This document shows positions 8,346 to 17,418 of a stretch of DNA of 64,000 bases, piece after piece. The first letter of the stretch is position 1. Each line of letters begins with the position of its first letter. Origin of the DNA: Marinobacter lipolyticus (GTDB lineage Bacteria > Pseudomonadota > Gammaproteobacteria > Pseudomonadales > Oleiphilaceae); assembly GCF_018424605.1 (NCBI RefSeq), contig NZ_QTKT01000004.1, positions 1 through 64,000 of the forward strand, given 5' to 3'. The notes beneath the pieces are model-generated. The model did not search any database. It was given only the letters and a program-made list of their open reading frames with translations, and was not told where the DNA came from. The translations under genes and the position numbers were made by a program.

Positions 8346-9578
8346 TTATACATAGAAATCCAGTTCTTCCTGATGCTTGAGAAGGTCCCTCATCACGTAA
8401 GGGTCTTCCCCGAAGAAGTAGATCAGGCCCCAGTGCGTGCCGAACGCCGTGCGTTTGGTGACGGTTTCCTCCACCGGCGGCGTCAGCTCGTGGCTCTCGA
8501 AGTACTCGTGGTTTTCGGTTTCCTCGGGCATCTCCAGTTTGCTGACCACCCGGCGGCGCGGGTAAACGCCGAAACAGCCAGCGTAGCCTTTCGCGTCCAC
8601 CACCTCTTTCGGGAAGAACGCTTTGATCTCCTCCGCGGTGGTTTTCGGGTCGAACGACAGAATCAGGCCCTGATAGGCGTTGAAGCCATAGGCGCGCTCC
8701 AGCAGCTCGAACACCTTGAAGCCCGGCGGCCGATACGCCACTTCACCAAAGTACATGGTGCCGTCGCTGGTCACGAAGTACTCCGGGTGCACGAAGCCGA
8801 ATTCAATGTCGAAGGTCTTGATCAGTTTTTCGATCTCGGCGGTGATCTGCGGCCGGTATTTCTCGAGGTCCGGCGTGGCCGGGACAAAGACCGAGTAACC
8901 CAGGGTGACGTATTCCGAGATGTTCAGGAACGCGATCTTGCCGTTGTGGACCCATGCCTCCACCGCGAACTCCCAGCCGTCCAGGTGGGATTCCATCAAC
9001 ACCGGGAATTCCTCCTCGGGAATGGTGTCCACTTCGTCGGGCGTGCGGATGACCCGGTGGCCCAGGCAGCCGGCTTTGTCGAAGGCCTTGAGATGGATAG
9101 GGTCGTTGGGGTCACCGTCCAGCTTCAGCAGCGTCTGGTTGACCCGTTTCAGGAAGCGCACCACGTCTTCCTTGTCGTGGGCTTCCTCGAAAATGCCCAC
9201 GCGAATGCCGCCCAGCTGCGCCCGGCGTTTCATCAGTGCCTTGTCGCGCAGCAGCATGGCCTGACCGAACAGCCGCGGGCTGTCCATCAGTACCGAGTTG
9301 ATGGCGCCGGCCCACTCTACGGTTTCTTCGAACAACGGAATGGAAACGTCCACCCCCATGTCTTTCAGGGTCTGGGCAATTTCGAAGGAGCGGTCGTTCA
9401 GGCGTTCGAAATTCCAGGGAACGTAGGGAATGTCGTGTTCTTTGCAGTAGGCTTCCGCCCAGTCGGGGGCCACGACCACGTAGCGGCGGTCGAACTTGTC
9501 GGCTGCCTCAATGGCATTGAGGCTCCATCCCAACAGAGCGATATATCCTTTGTCCGTATTGAACGTTTGCTCAGTCAC
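8346..9578 (-). CDS. ATP-grasp domain protein
   Basis: 410 residues from a GTG start at 9578, chosen because AAAGGAG lies 7 bases before it; the open frame reaches 9677 but the extra part overlaps the terminator after mqo. An N-terminal Rossmann-like part (KGYIALLGWSLNAIEA) is followed by an ATP-grasp fold with the lysine/glutamate pattern FPVLMESHLDGWEFAVEAWV and a metal-site-like FGEVAYRPPG. ATP-grasp enzymes join a carboxylate to an amine or thiol through an acylphosphate. The substrate is unknown. It heads the run that includes the papain-like protein and the TPP enzyme. Confidence 0.8.
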   Translation of the reverse strand: MTEQTFNTDKGYIALLGWSLNAIEAADKFDRRYVVVAPDWAEAYCKEHDIPYVPWNFERLNDRSFEIAQTLKDMGVDVSIPLFEETVEWAGAINSVLMDSPRLFGQAMLLRDKALMKRRAQLGGIRVGIFEEAHDKEDVVRFLKRVNQTLLKLDGDPNDPIHLKAFDKAGCLGHRVIRTPDEVDTIPEEEFPVLMESHLDGWEFAVEAWVHNGKIAFLNISEYVTLGYSVFVPATPDLEKYRPQITAEIEKLIKTFDIEFGFVHPEYFVTSDGTMYFGEVAYRPPGFKVFELLERAYGFNAYQGLILSFDPKTTAEEIKAFFPKEVVDAKGYAGCFGVYPRRRVVSKLEMPEETENHEYFESHELTPPVEETVTKRTAFGTHWGLIYFFGEDPYVMRDLLKHQEELDFYV

Positions 9579-9658
9579 AGCAGAACTCCTTTCAGGGGAT
9601 GTCACTTCTAACCTATAGAGTTTGGTGCAAATCGCAAATATTCCGAGGCACAAGGCAT

Positions 9659-9703
9659 AAAAAAACACCATGAACACAAGCGGTAAGGCCAGTACTCATG
9701 GTG
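9659..9703 (-). terminator. Rho-independent terminator after mqo
   Basis: On the minus strand an 8-bp stem (CACCATGA/TCATGGTG) closes a 22-base loop and is followed directly by a run of T. It lies just after the mqo stop codon and separates mqo from the ATP-grasp gene. Confidence 0.75.
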
Positions 9704-9730
9704 CTTCCGGGGTTTTTATATCAATTTGAA

Positions 9731-11215
9731 CTATGAGCCGAGTTTCAGGGTGCTCAGTGTTCGTTCGCGTACGCTCCGGAGCAATTGCTCATCGTCAACC
9801 AGGGACTGGCCGTAGGACGGCACCATCTCTTTCATGCGCTCCTGCCACTGGGGCGTGCTGATCTTGTCCGCGAAGCAGCGCTCGATGACATCGATCATCG
9901 CGTGAGCCGCTGTCGAGGCGCCTGGCGAGGCGCCCAGCAGGGCGGCCAGGGTGCCATCCTGCGCGGCAACGATCTCGGTACCGAACTCCAGTTTGCCGCC
10001 GCCTTCCGGGGTCTGCTTGATGATCTGTACCCGCTGACCGGCACTTTGCAGCTTCCAGTCTTCCTCCTGCGCGTCCGGAAAGAAGTTGCGCAGTGACGCC
10101 ACCCGCTCGGCGTGACTCTGGAACACTTCCCCGATCAGATAACGGGTCAGGTCCATGTTGCTCTTGCTGACCGACAGCATCGGGCGCAGGTTGGTCGGTT
10201 TGACGGAGCCAAACAGATCAAACACCGAGCCCTGCTTCAGGAAGCGCGTGGTGAACCCGGCGAACGGGCCAAACAGCAGCGCCGGCTCGCCATTGATGAT
10301 GCGGGTGTCCAGGTGCGGCACCGACATGGGGGGCGCGCCAATGGGCGCCTTGCCGTATACCTTGGAGTAATGCTGCTCGACAATTTCCGGCTTCTGGCAC
10401 ACCAGCCACTGGCCGCTGACCGGGAAGCCGCCATAACCGCGGGCCTCGTCAATGTTGGATTTCTGCAACATCGGCAGCGCACCGCCGCCGGCGCCGAGAA
10501 ACACGAAACCGGCTTCCAGTTTTTTCACCACGCCGGTTTTCTGGTCCTTTACCCGCACCTTCCAGCGGCCGTTGTCGCGCTTCGCCAGATAGTGCACCGG
10601 GCTGCTAAGCATCAACTCGAAATTGGGGGTGCTTTCAAGATACTCGACCATGCTGCGGGTCAGCGAACCGAAGTCCACGTCGGAACCGTGGCGGATCCGC
10701 GTGGCGGCCACCGGCTGCATGGGATCACGGTGTTTGATCACCAGCGGCATCCACTCGGCCAGGTCGTCCGGCGATTCGGTGTATTCCATTTCCCGGAACA
10801 GGTGATGGGCACTGAGTTTCTGATACCGGCGCTTGAGGTACGCCACATCCTTCTCACCCCAGACAAAGCTCTGGTGCGGGGTGCGGTTGATGAAGGTCTT
10901 GGGTTCGGGCAACTTGCCCTGCTCCACCAGCCACGACCAGAACTGCAGAGAGACCTCGAACGAGGCATTGATCTTCAGCGCCCGATCGATGGTGACATCG
11001 CCATCCTCGGTTTCCGGGGTATAGTTCAGTTCGCAGTAGCCGGCGTGCCCGGTGCCTGCGTTGTTCCACCCATCGGTGCTTTCATGGGCAACGTGATCGA
11101 GACGTTCCACCATGACGATGTCCAGTGATGGGTCCAGCTGCCTGAGCATCATGCCGAGGGTAGCGCTCATGACGCCCCCGCCGACCAGCACTACATCTGC
11201 CTGTCTTACGGCCAT
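9731..11215 (-). CDS. mqo: Malate:quinone oxidoreductase
   Basis: 494 residues, the usual length for Mqo, a membrane-associated FAD enzyme that oxidises malate to oxaloacetate and passes electrons to the quinone pool. The N-terminal dinucleotide-binding motif VVLVGGGVMSATLGMML (residues about 8-24) and the family-typical stretch ESTDGWNNAGTGHAGYCELNY are intact. It is monocistronic: a terminator follows it, and a promoter-like pair lies upstream. It provides the membrane-linked step complementary to the fumarase gene further along the window. Confidence 0.97.
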   Translation of the reverse strand: MAVRQADVVLVGGGVMSATLGMMLRQLDPSLDIVMVERLDHVAHESTDGWNNAGTGHAGYCELNYTPETEDGDVTIDRALKINASFEVSLQFWSWLVEQGKLPEPKTFINRTPHQSFVWGEKDVAYLKRRYQKLSAHHLFREMEYTESPDDLAEWMPLVIKHRDPMQPVAATRIRHGSDVDFGSLTRSMVEYLESTPNFELMLSSPVHYLAKRDNGRWKVRVKDQKTGVVKKLEAGFVFLGAGGGALPMLQKSNIDEARGYGGFPVSGQWLVCQKPEIVEQHYSKVYGKAPIGAPPMSVPHLDTRIINGEPALLFGPFAGFTTRFLKQGSVFDLFGSVKPTNLRPMLSVSKSNMDLTRYLIGEVFQSHAERVASLRNFFPDAQEEDWKLQSAGQRVQIIKQTPEGGGKLEFGTEIVAAQDGTLAALLGASPGASTAAHAMIDVIERCFADKISTPQWQERMKEMVPSYGQSLVDDEQLLRSVRERTLSTLKLGS

Positions 11216-11342
11216 AGGTTTTCACCCTGCTTGGTTTTGAGCCTGTTACCTCTCCACGATCAGCAGAAAGGCCTTTGGGAAGCCTGCAGAGCAAGTGAGG
11301 TTGAGGGCCCGGCAGTGGCTTCCTGTCCGAATGTGTGGCGCG

Positions 11343-11371
11343 ATTATCCTTTTTTTTGCCTCAGGAATAAA
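11343..11371 (-). promoter_or_regulatory. Possible sigma70-type promoter of mqo
   Basis: On the minus strand TTTATT and GATAAT are spaced by 17 bases, about 130 bases before the mqo start. The rest of the divergent interval 11216-11512 between mqo and nhaD shows only a poly-T run and no gene. Confidence 0.35.
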
Positions 11372-11512
11372 TTGCGATAGTCAACGGGTTGGTTTTGCGC
11401 CCCGTCTGCGGTATCGAAAACCCGTAACTGAACCTACGAGCGGTGGCTCTCGGCGGGTCAAAGGTCTAAAATCCGCCGGCAATAAAACCACCACCCGTTT
11501 TCAGGATGCCCT

Positions 11513-12763
11513 ATGCTCAGTCTCGAGCCTGTGTTGATTATTCTGGCCCTGCTGGCGCTGCTCGGCGTGATTTTCGAGGAAGTCCTTCACGTCAACAAAG
11601 CGAAGATCACGCTGTTTTTCGGCACCCTGTGCTGGATTCTGCTGTTCCTGTTCAGCAACGATGCGGCACAGACCTCGGCGATCAATGCCGGCTTGTCCGA
11701 GAGCATTGCCGAGATTGCCGGCTTATGGCTGTTCCTGGTCGCGGCCATGACCTTTGTCGCCTACCTGAACAAGAAGGGTATGATCGAGAATGTGGTGTAC
11801 CTGATCATGCCGAAGCAGGTAAGCGAGCGGAAATTACTGTTTCTGACTGGCCTTTTCTGTTTCATCTTCTCGTCTTTGGCGGACAATATCACCGCCACTT
11901 TAGTCTCATGTTCGCTGATCCTGTCGCTTGACCTTGAGCTGAAAAAACGCATTCAGTTCATCACCCTGGTGGTATTTGCGGTGAACTCGGGCGGGGTCTC
12001 GCTGATCACCGGCGACGTCACCACCCTGATGATTTTCCTGGCCGACAAAGTGGAAATCCTCACGCTGCTGACCCTCGCCATCCCCGCGTCCATCACCGTG
12101 TTCATCCTCGCGGTGCTGCTGTCCCGCGGGCTCGATGGCACGGTCACCCTGAAATCGACGGTGACTGAGGTCAGGCCGGTGGACGCCGTGATCGGCGTGC
12201 TGTTTCTGCTTACCATCATCGCCACCATCAGCGGCAACGCCCTGTTCAGTATCCCGCCAGTGCTGACCTTCCTGTTCGGCCTGTCGATCATGTTCCTGGT
12301 GTCGCGCTTCATGAGCGATGACACCGATCTGGATCCGATTCTGGAGTACATCCGCGTCATCGAGTTCGAAACGCTGCTGTTTTTCCTCGGCATCCTGCTG
12401 CTGGTGGGTATGCTCAAGGAAATTCAGGCGCTGCAGTCGCTGGTAGCCATCTACGACGTGCTGCCTCCGGTGACGGCCAATTACCTGATGGGGATCTTCT
12501 CGGCAGTCATCGATAACGTGCCCCTGACGGCGGCGTTACTGAAGTCCGGTATTGAAATGAGCGGCGGCGAATGGATGGGGCTGACCTACGCCGTTGGCGT
12601 GGGCGGCTCCCTGCTGGTGATCGGCTCCGCGGCGGGCATTGTCGCCATGAGCAAAATCCCCGGGCTGACCTTTGCCAAGTATATGCGTTATCTTGGCCAC
12701 CTTTTACTGGCATACACCCTGGGCTACGCCGGGGTGATCATGCTGGGTCGTTTCATTCATTGA
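11513..12763 (+). CDS. nhaD: NhaD-type sodium:proton antiporter
   Basis: 416 residues with about 11-12 membrane segments, typical of NhaD in the ion transporter superfamily, which extrudes Na+ or Li+ in exchange for protons in marine and haloalkaliphilic bacteria. The two inverted-repeat half motifs with paired Asp-Asn are visible: SSLADNITATL (D124/N125) and AVIDNVPLTAALL (D334/N335). The CaCA antiporter gene follows after 9 bases with GAGGA before its ATG, so the two are probably co-transcribed as a cation homeostasis pair. Confidence 0.95.
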   Translation: MLSLEPVLIILALLALLGVIFEEVLHVNKAKITLFFGTLCWILLFLFSNDAAQTSAINAGLSESIAEIAGLWLFLVAAMTFVAYLNKKGMIENVVYLIMPKQVSERKLLFLTGLFCFIFSSLADNITATLVSCSLILSLDLELKKRIQFITLVVFAVNSGGVSLITGDVTTLMIFLADKVEILTLLTLAIPASITVFILAVLLSRGLDGTVTLKSTVTEVRPVDAVIGVLFLLTIIATISGNALFSIPPVLTFLFGLSIMFLVSRFMSDDTDLDPILEYIRVIEFETLLFFLGILLLVGMLKEIQALQSLVAIYDVLPPVTANYLMGIFSAVIDNVPLTAALLKSGIEMSGGEWMGLTYAVGVGGSLLVIGSAAGIVAMSKIPGLTFAKYMRYLGHLLLAYTLGYAGVIMLGRFIH

Positions 12764-12772
12764 GGACATTCT

Positions 12773-13744
12773 ATGTTGATGGCTATTACCGCCATTATTG
12801 CCGGGCTGGTATTGCTGGTCTGGAGTGCCGACCGCTTTATTGAGGGCGCCGCCGCGACCGCCAAACATCTGGGCATGCCTTCGCTGCTGATCGGCATGGT
12901 GATCATCGGTTTCGGCACCTCGGCGCCGGAACTGGCGGTGTCGGCCATGGCCGCGGCCGACGGCAATCCCGGGCTGGCGCTGGGCAACGGCTACGGCTCC
13001 AACATCACCAACATTGCGCTGATCGTCGGCCTGACCGCGCTGATTGCGCCGATCGCCGTGCACTCCCAGGTTATTCGCAAGGAACTGCCGCTGCTGCTGG
13101 TGCTGACCGCCATCGCCGGCGCGCAGCTTATCGATGGCGAACTGTCGCGGCTGGATGGCTGGGTGTTGCTGGGCGTATTCGCCGCAGTGATGGGCTGGTC
13201 GATTGTGCAGGGCATCCGCGGCAAGGGCGACAGCCTGGTCGGCGACACCGAGGCGGAACTGGTGGCACACCCCATGCCCCTGAAAACGGCGCTGGTCTGG
13301 CTGGTGGTGGGGCTGGTACTACTAATCGTCAGCTCCCGCATGCTGGTGTGGGGCGCGGTCACCATTGCCCAGAGCCTCGGCGTCAGTGACCTGATCATCG
13401 GGCTGACCATTGTCGCCATCGGCACGTCGCTGCCGGAGCTGGCGTCGGCGCTGGCGGCGGTCAAAAAGAACGAGCACGACCTGATTCTGGGTAACATCGT
13501 CGGATCGGGCATCTTCAACACCCTGGCGGTGGTGGGCCTGGCCGCCGCCATTGAGCCGCTGGCGGTGGACCCGGAAGTGCTGTACCGCGACTGGACCCTG
13601 ATGGCCGCGCTGACACTGGGGCTGCTGCTGATGGCGGTGGGGATCACCGGCAAACGCAAGGTGGTCAGCCGGCGCGATGGCGCCCTTCTGGTGCTGGTGT
13701 ACGCCGGCTACACCGGATATCTGGCATCCACGATCGTGGGTTGA
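12773..13744 (+). CDS. Calcium/sodium antiporter, CaCA (YrbG-like) family
   Basis: 323 residues, about ten membrane segments in two inverted halves. The paired alpha repeats are intact: GFGTSAPELAVSAMAA with GSNITNIALI in the first half, and AIGTSLPELASALAAV with GNIVGSGIFNTLAVVG in the second. These carry the acidic and polar ligands of the cation site. It likely exchanges Ca2+ or K+ for Na+ or H+ across the inner membrane. It lies 9 bases after nhaD and is probably in the same transcript. Confidence 0.94.
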   Translation: MLMAITAIIAGLVLLVWSADRFIEGAAATAKHLGMPSLLIGMVIIGFGTSAPELAVSAMAAADGNPGLALGNGYGSNITNIALIVGLTALIAPIAVHSQVIRKELPLLLVLTAIAGAQLIDGELSRLDGWVLLGVFAAVMGWSIVQGIRGKGDSLVGDTEAELVAHPMPLKTALVWLVVGLVLLIVSSRMLVWGAVTIAQSLGVSDLIIGLTIVAIGTSLPELASALAAVKKNEHDLILGNIVGSGIFNTLAVVGLAAAIEPLAVDPEVLYRDWTLMAALTLGLLLMAVGITGKRKVVSRRDGALLVLVYAGYTGYLASTIVG

Positions 13745-13807
13745 TGGCGCTTAGACGGGCCACTCGCAGAGTGATGCAGAGTGATTATGCGTCGGTGAAG
13801 CCGCCGA

Positions 13808-14572
13808 TCAGGCGGCTTCACCATCCCCCAGCAGGTCTTCAAGCCGCAGGCGCACCTGCGCCATTACATCGGCAAGATCGTCCTTGGTTTTTCCGGCGGT
13901 CTCGATGGGCGTGCCCACCCGCACATCCACCGGCTGGCCCAGATTAATCTGCCAGGTGCGCGCCGGCAGCACCCGGTGGATACCGCGAACCGCCACCGGA
14001 ACGATCACCGCCTGGGTATCCAGGGCCAGGTGAAAACAGCCCTTCTTGAACGGCAGCAATTTGCCATCCGGCGACCGCGTGCCCTCCGGGGCGGCCCACA
14101 GCACGATACCGCTTTCCATCATCGCCCGCGCCCTGGCCAGGTCCTGCACCGCGCGCTGGCGATTGGCCCGGTCGATGGCGGGAAATTCCGCCGCTTTCAT
14201 GGCCTGCCCCAGCAGCGGAATACCAAACAGCTCTTTTTTCGCCAGCATTCTTACCGAACCGGGCATGGACACGAAGGTCACCGGGATATCGTAATGACTG
14301 GCGTGGGTACACATGATGATGTAGCGCCGGCCGTCACCGAAATCGGGCACCGCACCGCGCACGGTCAGGCTCACCCGCACCAGTCGCAGCAGGGCGGCCG
14401 ACCACTCGCGGCAGTACTTGTCGACAATGGTCCGGTTCAACCGCCCGAACAAAGCCCGCAACAACACCAGCAGCGAAAACAGCGCCGTCAGACCAACCGA
14501 CCCGAGCACCACGCCGGCCCGTCGCAACAGCGTGGCGGATTCGGTTAACGGGTTCATCTTCAGTCGAATCAT
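13808..14572 (-). CDS. plsC: 1-acyl-sn-glycerol-3-phosphate acyltransferase
   Basis: 254 residues with an N-terminal membrane segment (about 20-43) and the PlsC acyltransferase motifs: catalytic HX4D as H90-ASHY-D95, the FVSMPG/AKKELFGIPLLG region, and the EGTRS substrate-binding motif. It should acylate lysophosphatidate at the inner membrane during phospholipid synthesis. It is a single gene converging on the CaCA transporter gene; other AGPAT-type substrates are possible because genomes like this carry several paralogues. Confidence 0.9.
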   Translation of the reverse strand: MIRLKMNPLTESATLLRRAGVVLGSVGLTALFSLLVLLRALFGRLNRTIVDKYCREWSAALLRLVRVSLTVRGAVPDFGDGRRYIIMCTHASHYDIPVTFVSMPGSVRMLAKKELFGIPLLGQAMKAAEFPAIDRANRQRAVQDLARARAMMESGIVLWAAPEGTRSPDGKLLPFKKGCFHLALDTQAVIVPVAVRGIHRVLPARTWQINLGQPVDVRVGTPIETAGKTKDDLADVMAQVRLRLEDLLGDGEAA

Positions 14573-14707
14573 GTGGCTTTCACTCCCAATCCCAACCTCA
14601 ACCCAGCTTGATCAATTTTTAACCAGGCTCTATAAGTAATAAAGATATAACCCGGACATTCCCGGGGACCTGCGCACGCCCGCATCATGCAGCCAAGGAG
14701 ACGGATC

Positions 14708-15934
14708 ATGACCCTCACACCTCACATACAGCGCGGCCCGAATGACCCCGGGCTCGAGAACCCCGATCGCCGCCGCCTGCTCCTCGGCAGCGCTGGCGCC
14801 ATGGCCGCCGTTAGTGTACTGGGCTTTACGCCACTGGCGAAGGCCGAAGAACCAAAATCCCTGCCCGACTTTGCTGCCTGGAAAGAACGCAATGCCCTGA
14901 TCATCCACAGCGCCAACACCATGGAAACTGAACGGGGCGCGATTGGCAGCGGCGTGGTCACCCCCAGCGACCGGCTGTTCGTGCGCAATAACCTGCCAGC
15001 CCCCCCGGAGCAGATCGCAGCCGACCCCGACGCCTGGGAGGTTCGCATCGAGGGCGTTAAAAACCCGAAAACCCTGACCGTCGGTGAGCTCAAGCAGATG
15101 GGCATTACCACCGTGGCCTCCGTGTTGCAGTGTTCCGGCAACGGTCGTGCCTTCTTCCCCCACGGCGCCAGTGGCACCCAGTGGAGCGTCGGCGCCGCCG
15201 GCTGTGTGCTGTGGACCGGCGTACCGCTAAAAGATGTGGTTGACGCCCTGGGCGGGCCCGCCGAAGGTGCCCGCTATATTACCGGCACCGGCGGTGAAAC
15301 CCTGCCCGACGGCCTCGACCCGAAAACGGTCATTGTCGAACGCTCGGTGCCTACCCGCGCCATGGACAGTGCCCTGCTGGCCTGGGAGATGAACGACGAA
15401 CCGCTGCCGGTGACCCACGGTGGTCCGCTGCGCATGGTTGTCCCGGGCTACTACGGCGTCAACAACGTCAAATACGTGAAAAACGTCGCGTTCACCGAAA
15501 GCCAGACCGATGCCAAGATCCAGGCCTCCGGCTACCGCATCCGCGATGTCGGCGTCTCCGGCGCGCCAGATCAGCCGTCGATGTGGGAAATGAACGTCAA
15601 ATCCTGGGTGACCGCGCCGCTGCAGCGTGGGCGCAAAGGCCGCAACATGATCTACGGCGTGGCCTTTGGCGGCACCGTGGCACTGGACAAGGTCGAGGTG
15701 TCGGTGGACGGTGGCGAGAGCTGGAAGCAGGCCCGCTTCCTGGGGCCGGATCTCGGCCCTTATGCCTGGCGGCCGTTTGTGCTGGCGGCAGACCTGGACG
15801 CCGGTGAGCACCGCATTGTCAGCCGCGCCACGGATGCCGAGGGCAACACCCAGCCGGAGGGCCGCACTGACAACGAACGGGGCTACGGACACAACGGCTG
15901 GAAAGACCACGGCGTGACGGTGGCGGTTAGCTGA
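14708..15934 (+). CDS. Sulfite oxidase/dehydrogenase, molybdopterin subunit (SorA-like)
   Basis: 408 residues from the ATG at 14708, preceded by AAGGAG at 7 bases. A Tat signal (DRRRLLLGS, then a hydrophobic stretch ending in AKA near residue 46) predicts export of the folded protein with cofactor. The molybdopterin domain has the ligand cysteine C142 in VLQCSGNGR and the GVPLKDVV region; the C-terminal part is the Mo-co dimerisation domain (VSVDGGESWKQARF). It oxidises sulfite to sulfate in the periplasm. The c-type cytochrome gene starts 3 bases after its stop, the SorAB arrangement. Confidence 0.92.
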   Translation: MTLTPHIQRGPNDPGLENPDRRRLLLGSAGAMAAVSVLGFTPLAKAEEPKSLPDFAAWKERNALIIHSANTMETERGAIGSGVVTPSDRLFVRNNLPAPPEQIAADPDAWEVRIEGVKNPKTLTVGELKQMGITTVASVLQCSGNGRAFFPHGASGTQWSVGAAGCVLWTGVPLKDVVDALGGPAEGARYITGTGGETLPDGLDPKTVIVERSVPTRAMDSALLAWEMNDEPLPVTHGGPLRMVVPGYYGVNNVKYVKNVAFTESQTDAKIQASGYRIRDVGVSGAPDQPSMWEMNVKSWVTAPLQRGRKGRNMIYGVAFGGTVALDKVEVSVDGGESWKQARFLGPDLGPYAWRPFVLAADLDAGEHRIVSRATDAEGNTQPEGRTDNERGYGHNGWKDHGVTVAVS

Positions 15935-15936
15935 AC

Positions 15937-16266
15937 ATGAAAACAACCGCTCTGCTCGCGTCAACCCTGCTGGCCATCGCTGTTCCGGTGGCCAGCGCCG
16001 ATGAAGGCAGAATGGCCCAGGGCAAGAAGGTTTTTTCCGAAACCGCCCAACCATCCTGCACCATCTGCCATACCCTGAACGATGCCGGCTCGTCCGGCGC
16101 CATTGGCCCCGATCTGGATGAGCTGAAGCCCAGCCAGAAACAGGTTCGCGAGGCAGTGCGTTCGGGTGTTGGCGTGATGCCCGCGTTCGGCGAAAGCCTG
16201 TCTGAGGACGATATTGATGCGGTCGCGTTCTATGTCGCCAGCATCACCGGTGGCGCGACGGAGTAA
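15937..16266 (+). CDS. c-type cytochrome subunit of sulfite dehydrogenase (SorB-like)
   Basis: 109 residues with a Sec signal (residues 1-21, cleavage after ASA). A single haem site CTICH (C41, C44, H45) and a probable axial Met81 in GVMPAFG mark a small monohaem periplasmic cytochrome. Its start lies 3 bases after the SorA-like stop, so it should accept electrons from the molybdenum centre. The Tat-exported catalytic subunit and the Sec-exported cytochrome meet in the periplasm. Confidence 0.92.
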   Translation: MKTTALLASTLLAIAVPVASADEGRMAQGKKVFSETAQPSCTICHTLNDAGSSGAIGPDLDELKPSQKQVREAVRSGVGVMPAFGESLSEDDIDAVAFYVASITGGATE

Positions 16267-16284
16267 CCGGCCGCCACCGCTGCC

Positions 16285-16710
16285 TCAGCCGTTTTCCCGA
16301 AACACCATGGCGATGGAATTCAGGCAGTATCGCTGCCCGGTGGGTGGTGGACCGTCCGGAAACACATGGCCAAGATGACTGTCGCAGCGGGGGCAGCGGA
16401 TCTCGGTGCGAGTCATGCCCATGCTGCTGTCTTCCAGATACCGGATATGGTCGGTATCGAAGGGCTGGAAGAAACTGGGCCAGCCAGTGCCGGAATCGAA
16501 TTTGGAGTCGGAACTGAATAACGGCAGGTCGCACAGCCGGCAGTGGTAGACACCGGCTTTCTTGTTGTCGAGCAGCGTGCCGCAGAACGGATGCTCGGTG
16601 CCGTGATCCAGCAGAACCCGCCGTTCTTCCTCTGACAGATCGGCCGCCATCTCATCCACCTGGGTCGGTGTCAGCGGGGTCAGATCATATCCTGCTGCAG
16701 AAACACTCAT
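16285..16710 (-). CDS. msrB: Peptide-methionine (R)-S-oxide reductase
   Basis: 141 residues from the ATG at 16710, which has GAGGAGG just upstream. Zinc ligands C57/C60 (HCRLCDL) and C106/C109 (CPRCDSHLGHVF) and the catalytic C129 in RYCLNS are all present. It reduces the R form of methionine sulfoxide in proteins. It follows msrA by 10 bases, so the two stereospecific repair enzymes are co-expressed. Confidence 0.95.
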   Translation of the reverse strand: MSVSAAGYDLTPLTPTQVDEMAADLSEEERRVLLDHGTEHPFCGTLLDNKKAGVYHCRLCDLPLFSSDSKFDSGTGWPSFFQPFDTDHIRYLEDSSMGMTRTEIRCPRCDSHLGHVFPDGPPPTGQRYCLNSIAMVFRENG

Positions 16711-16720
16711 GGCAACCTCC

Positions 16721-17365
16721 TCACGCTGTGTCGTCATTTCGGTATTCGGGTTTGAGATACTCACCATAGGAGGACACCAGCTTGTCCACCTTGGGCGCCG
16801 CCACCGCCATGATGTATGGCTGGTACGGGTTCTGTGCGGCGAAATTCTGGTGGTAGGCCTCCGCCGGATAAAAACGGCTCAGCGGTTCCAGCGACGTCAC
16901 GATCGGGTCCGGGTAGACCCCCGCGCTGTCCAGCTGGCGAATGTACGCTTCCGCAACGCGCTTCTGTTCCGGGGTTTCGTAAAACACCGCGGAACGGTAC
17001 TGGGTTCCCCGGTCATTGCCCTGGCGATTGAGCTGGGTCGGATCGTGCGCCACCGAGAAGAAAACCTTCAACAGCTGTCCGAAACTGACCTTCGCAGGAT
17101 CGTAGTGAACGTCCACCACCTCGGCGTGGCCGGTCTGGCCGCCGCACACGGCGTCGTAGTTGGCGGTGTCGGGGCTGCCGCCGGCGTAGCCGGACTCAAC
17201 CCGGGTGACCCCCTCCATGGCCAGGAACACCGCCTCCACACACCAGAAACAGCCACCGGCCAGCACCACGTGGGCCGTAGCCGACGTATCGTCAAGATCC
17301 TGCTGCGGGTCGGGAAAGCGGCTTCGCGGCACTTCAAGCCCCGGCACATTGCATGATTGCGTCAT
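16721..17365 (-). CDS. msrA: Peptide-methionine (S)-S-oxide reductase
   Basis: 214 residues. The catalytic motif GGCFWCVEAVF (C39) and later GYAGG and YHQNFA segments are typical of MsrA, which reduces the S form of methionine sulfoxide. No signal peptide, so it is cytoplasmic. It is the upstream gene of an msrA-msrB pair on the minus strand. Confidence 0.95.
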   Translation of the reverse strand: MTQSCNVPGLEVPRSRFPDPQQDLDDTSATAHVVLAGGCFWCVEAVFLAMEGVTRVESGYAGGSPDTANYDAVCGGQTGHAEVVDVHYDPAKVSFGQLLKVFFSVAHDPTQLNRQGNDRGTQYRSAVFYETPEQKRVAEAYIRQLDSAGVYPDPIVTSLEPLSRFYPAEAYHQNFAAQNPYQPYIMAVAAPKVDKLVSSYGEYLKPEYRNDDTA

Positions 17366-17418
17366 CGTTTGCCCCTACCTGTCAATTTTGCAGTGAATCG
17401 ATTGCGCAGTGAATCCCT

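Noticed and set aside
8373..9611. 412-codon plus-strand frame opposite the ATP-grasp gene
   Set aside because: Antisense shadow with low-complexity His/Val/Gln content and no ribosome site.
11293..11512. Plus-strand short frames upstream of nhaD
   Set aside because: No ribosome site, no family resemblance, and interrupted by the mqo promoter region and poly-T run.
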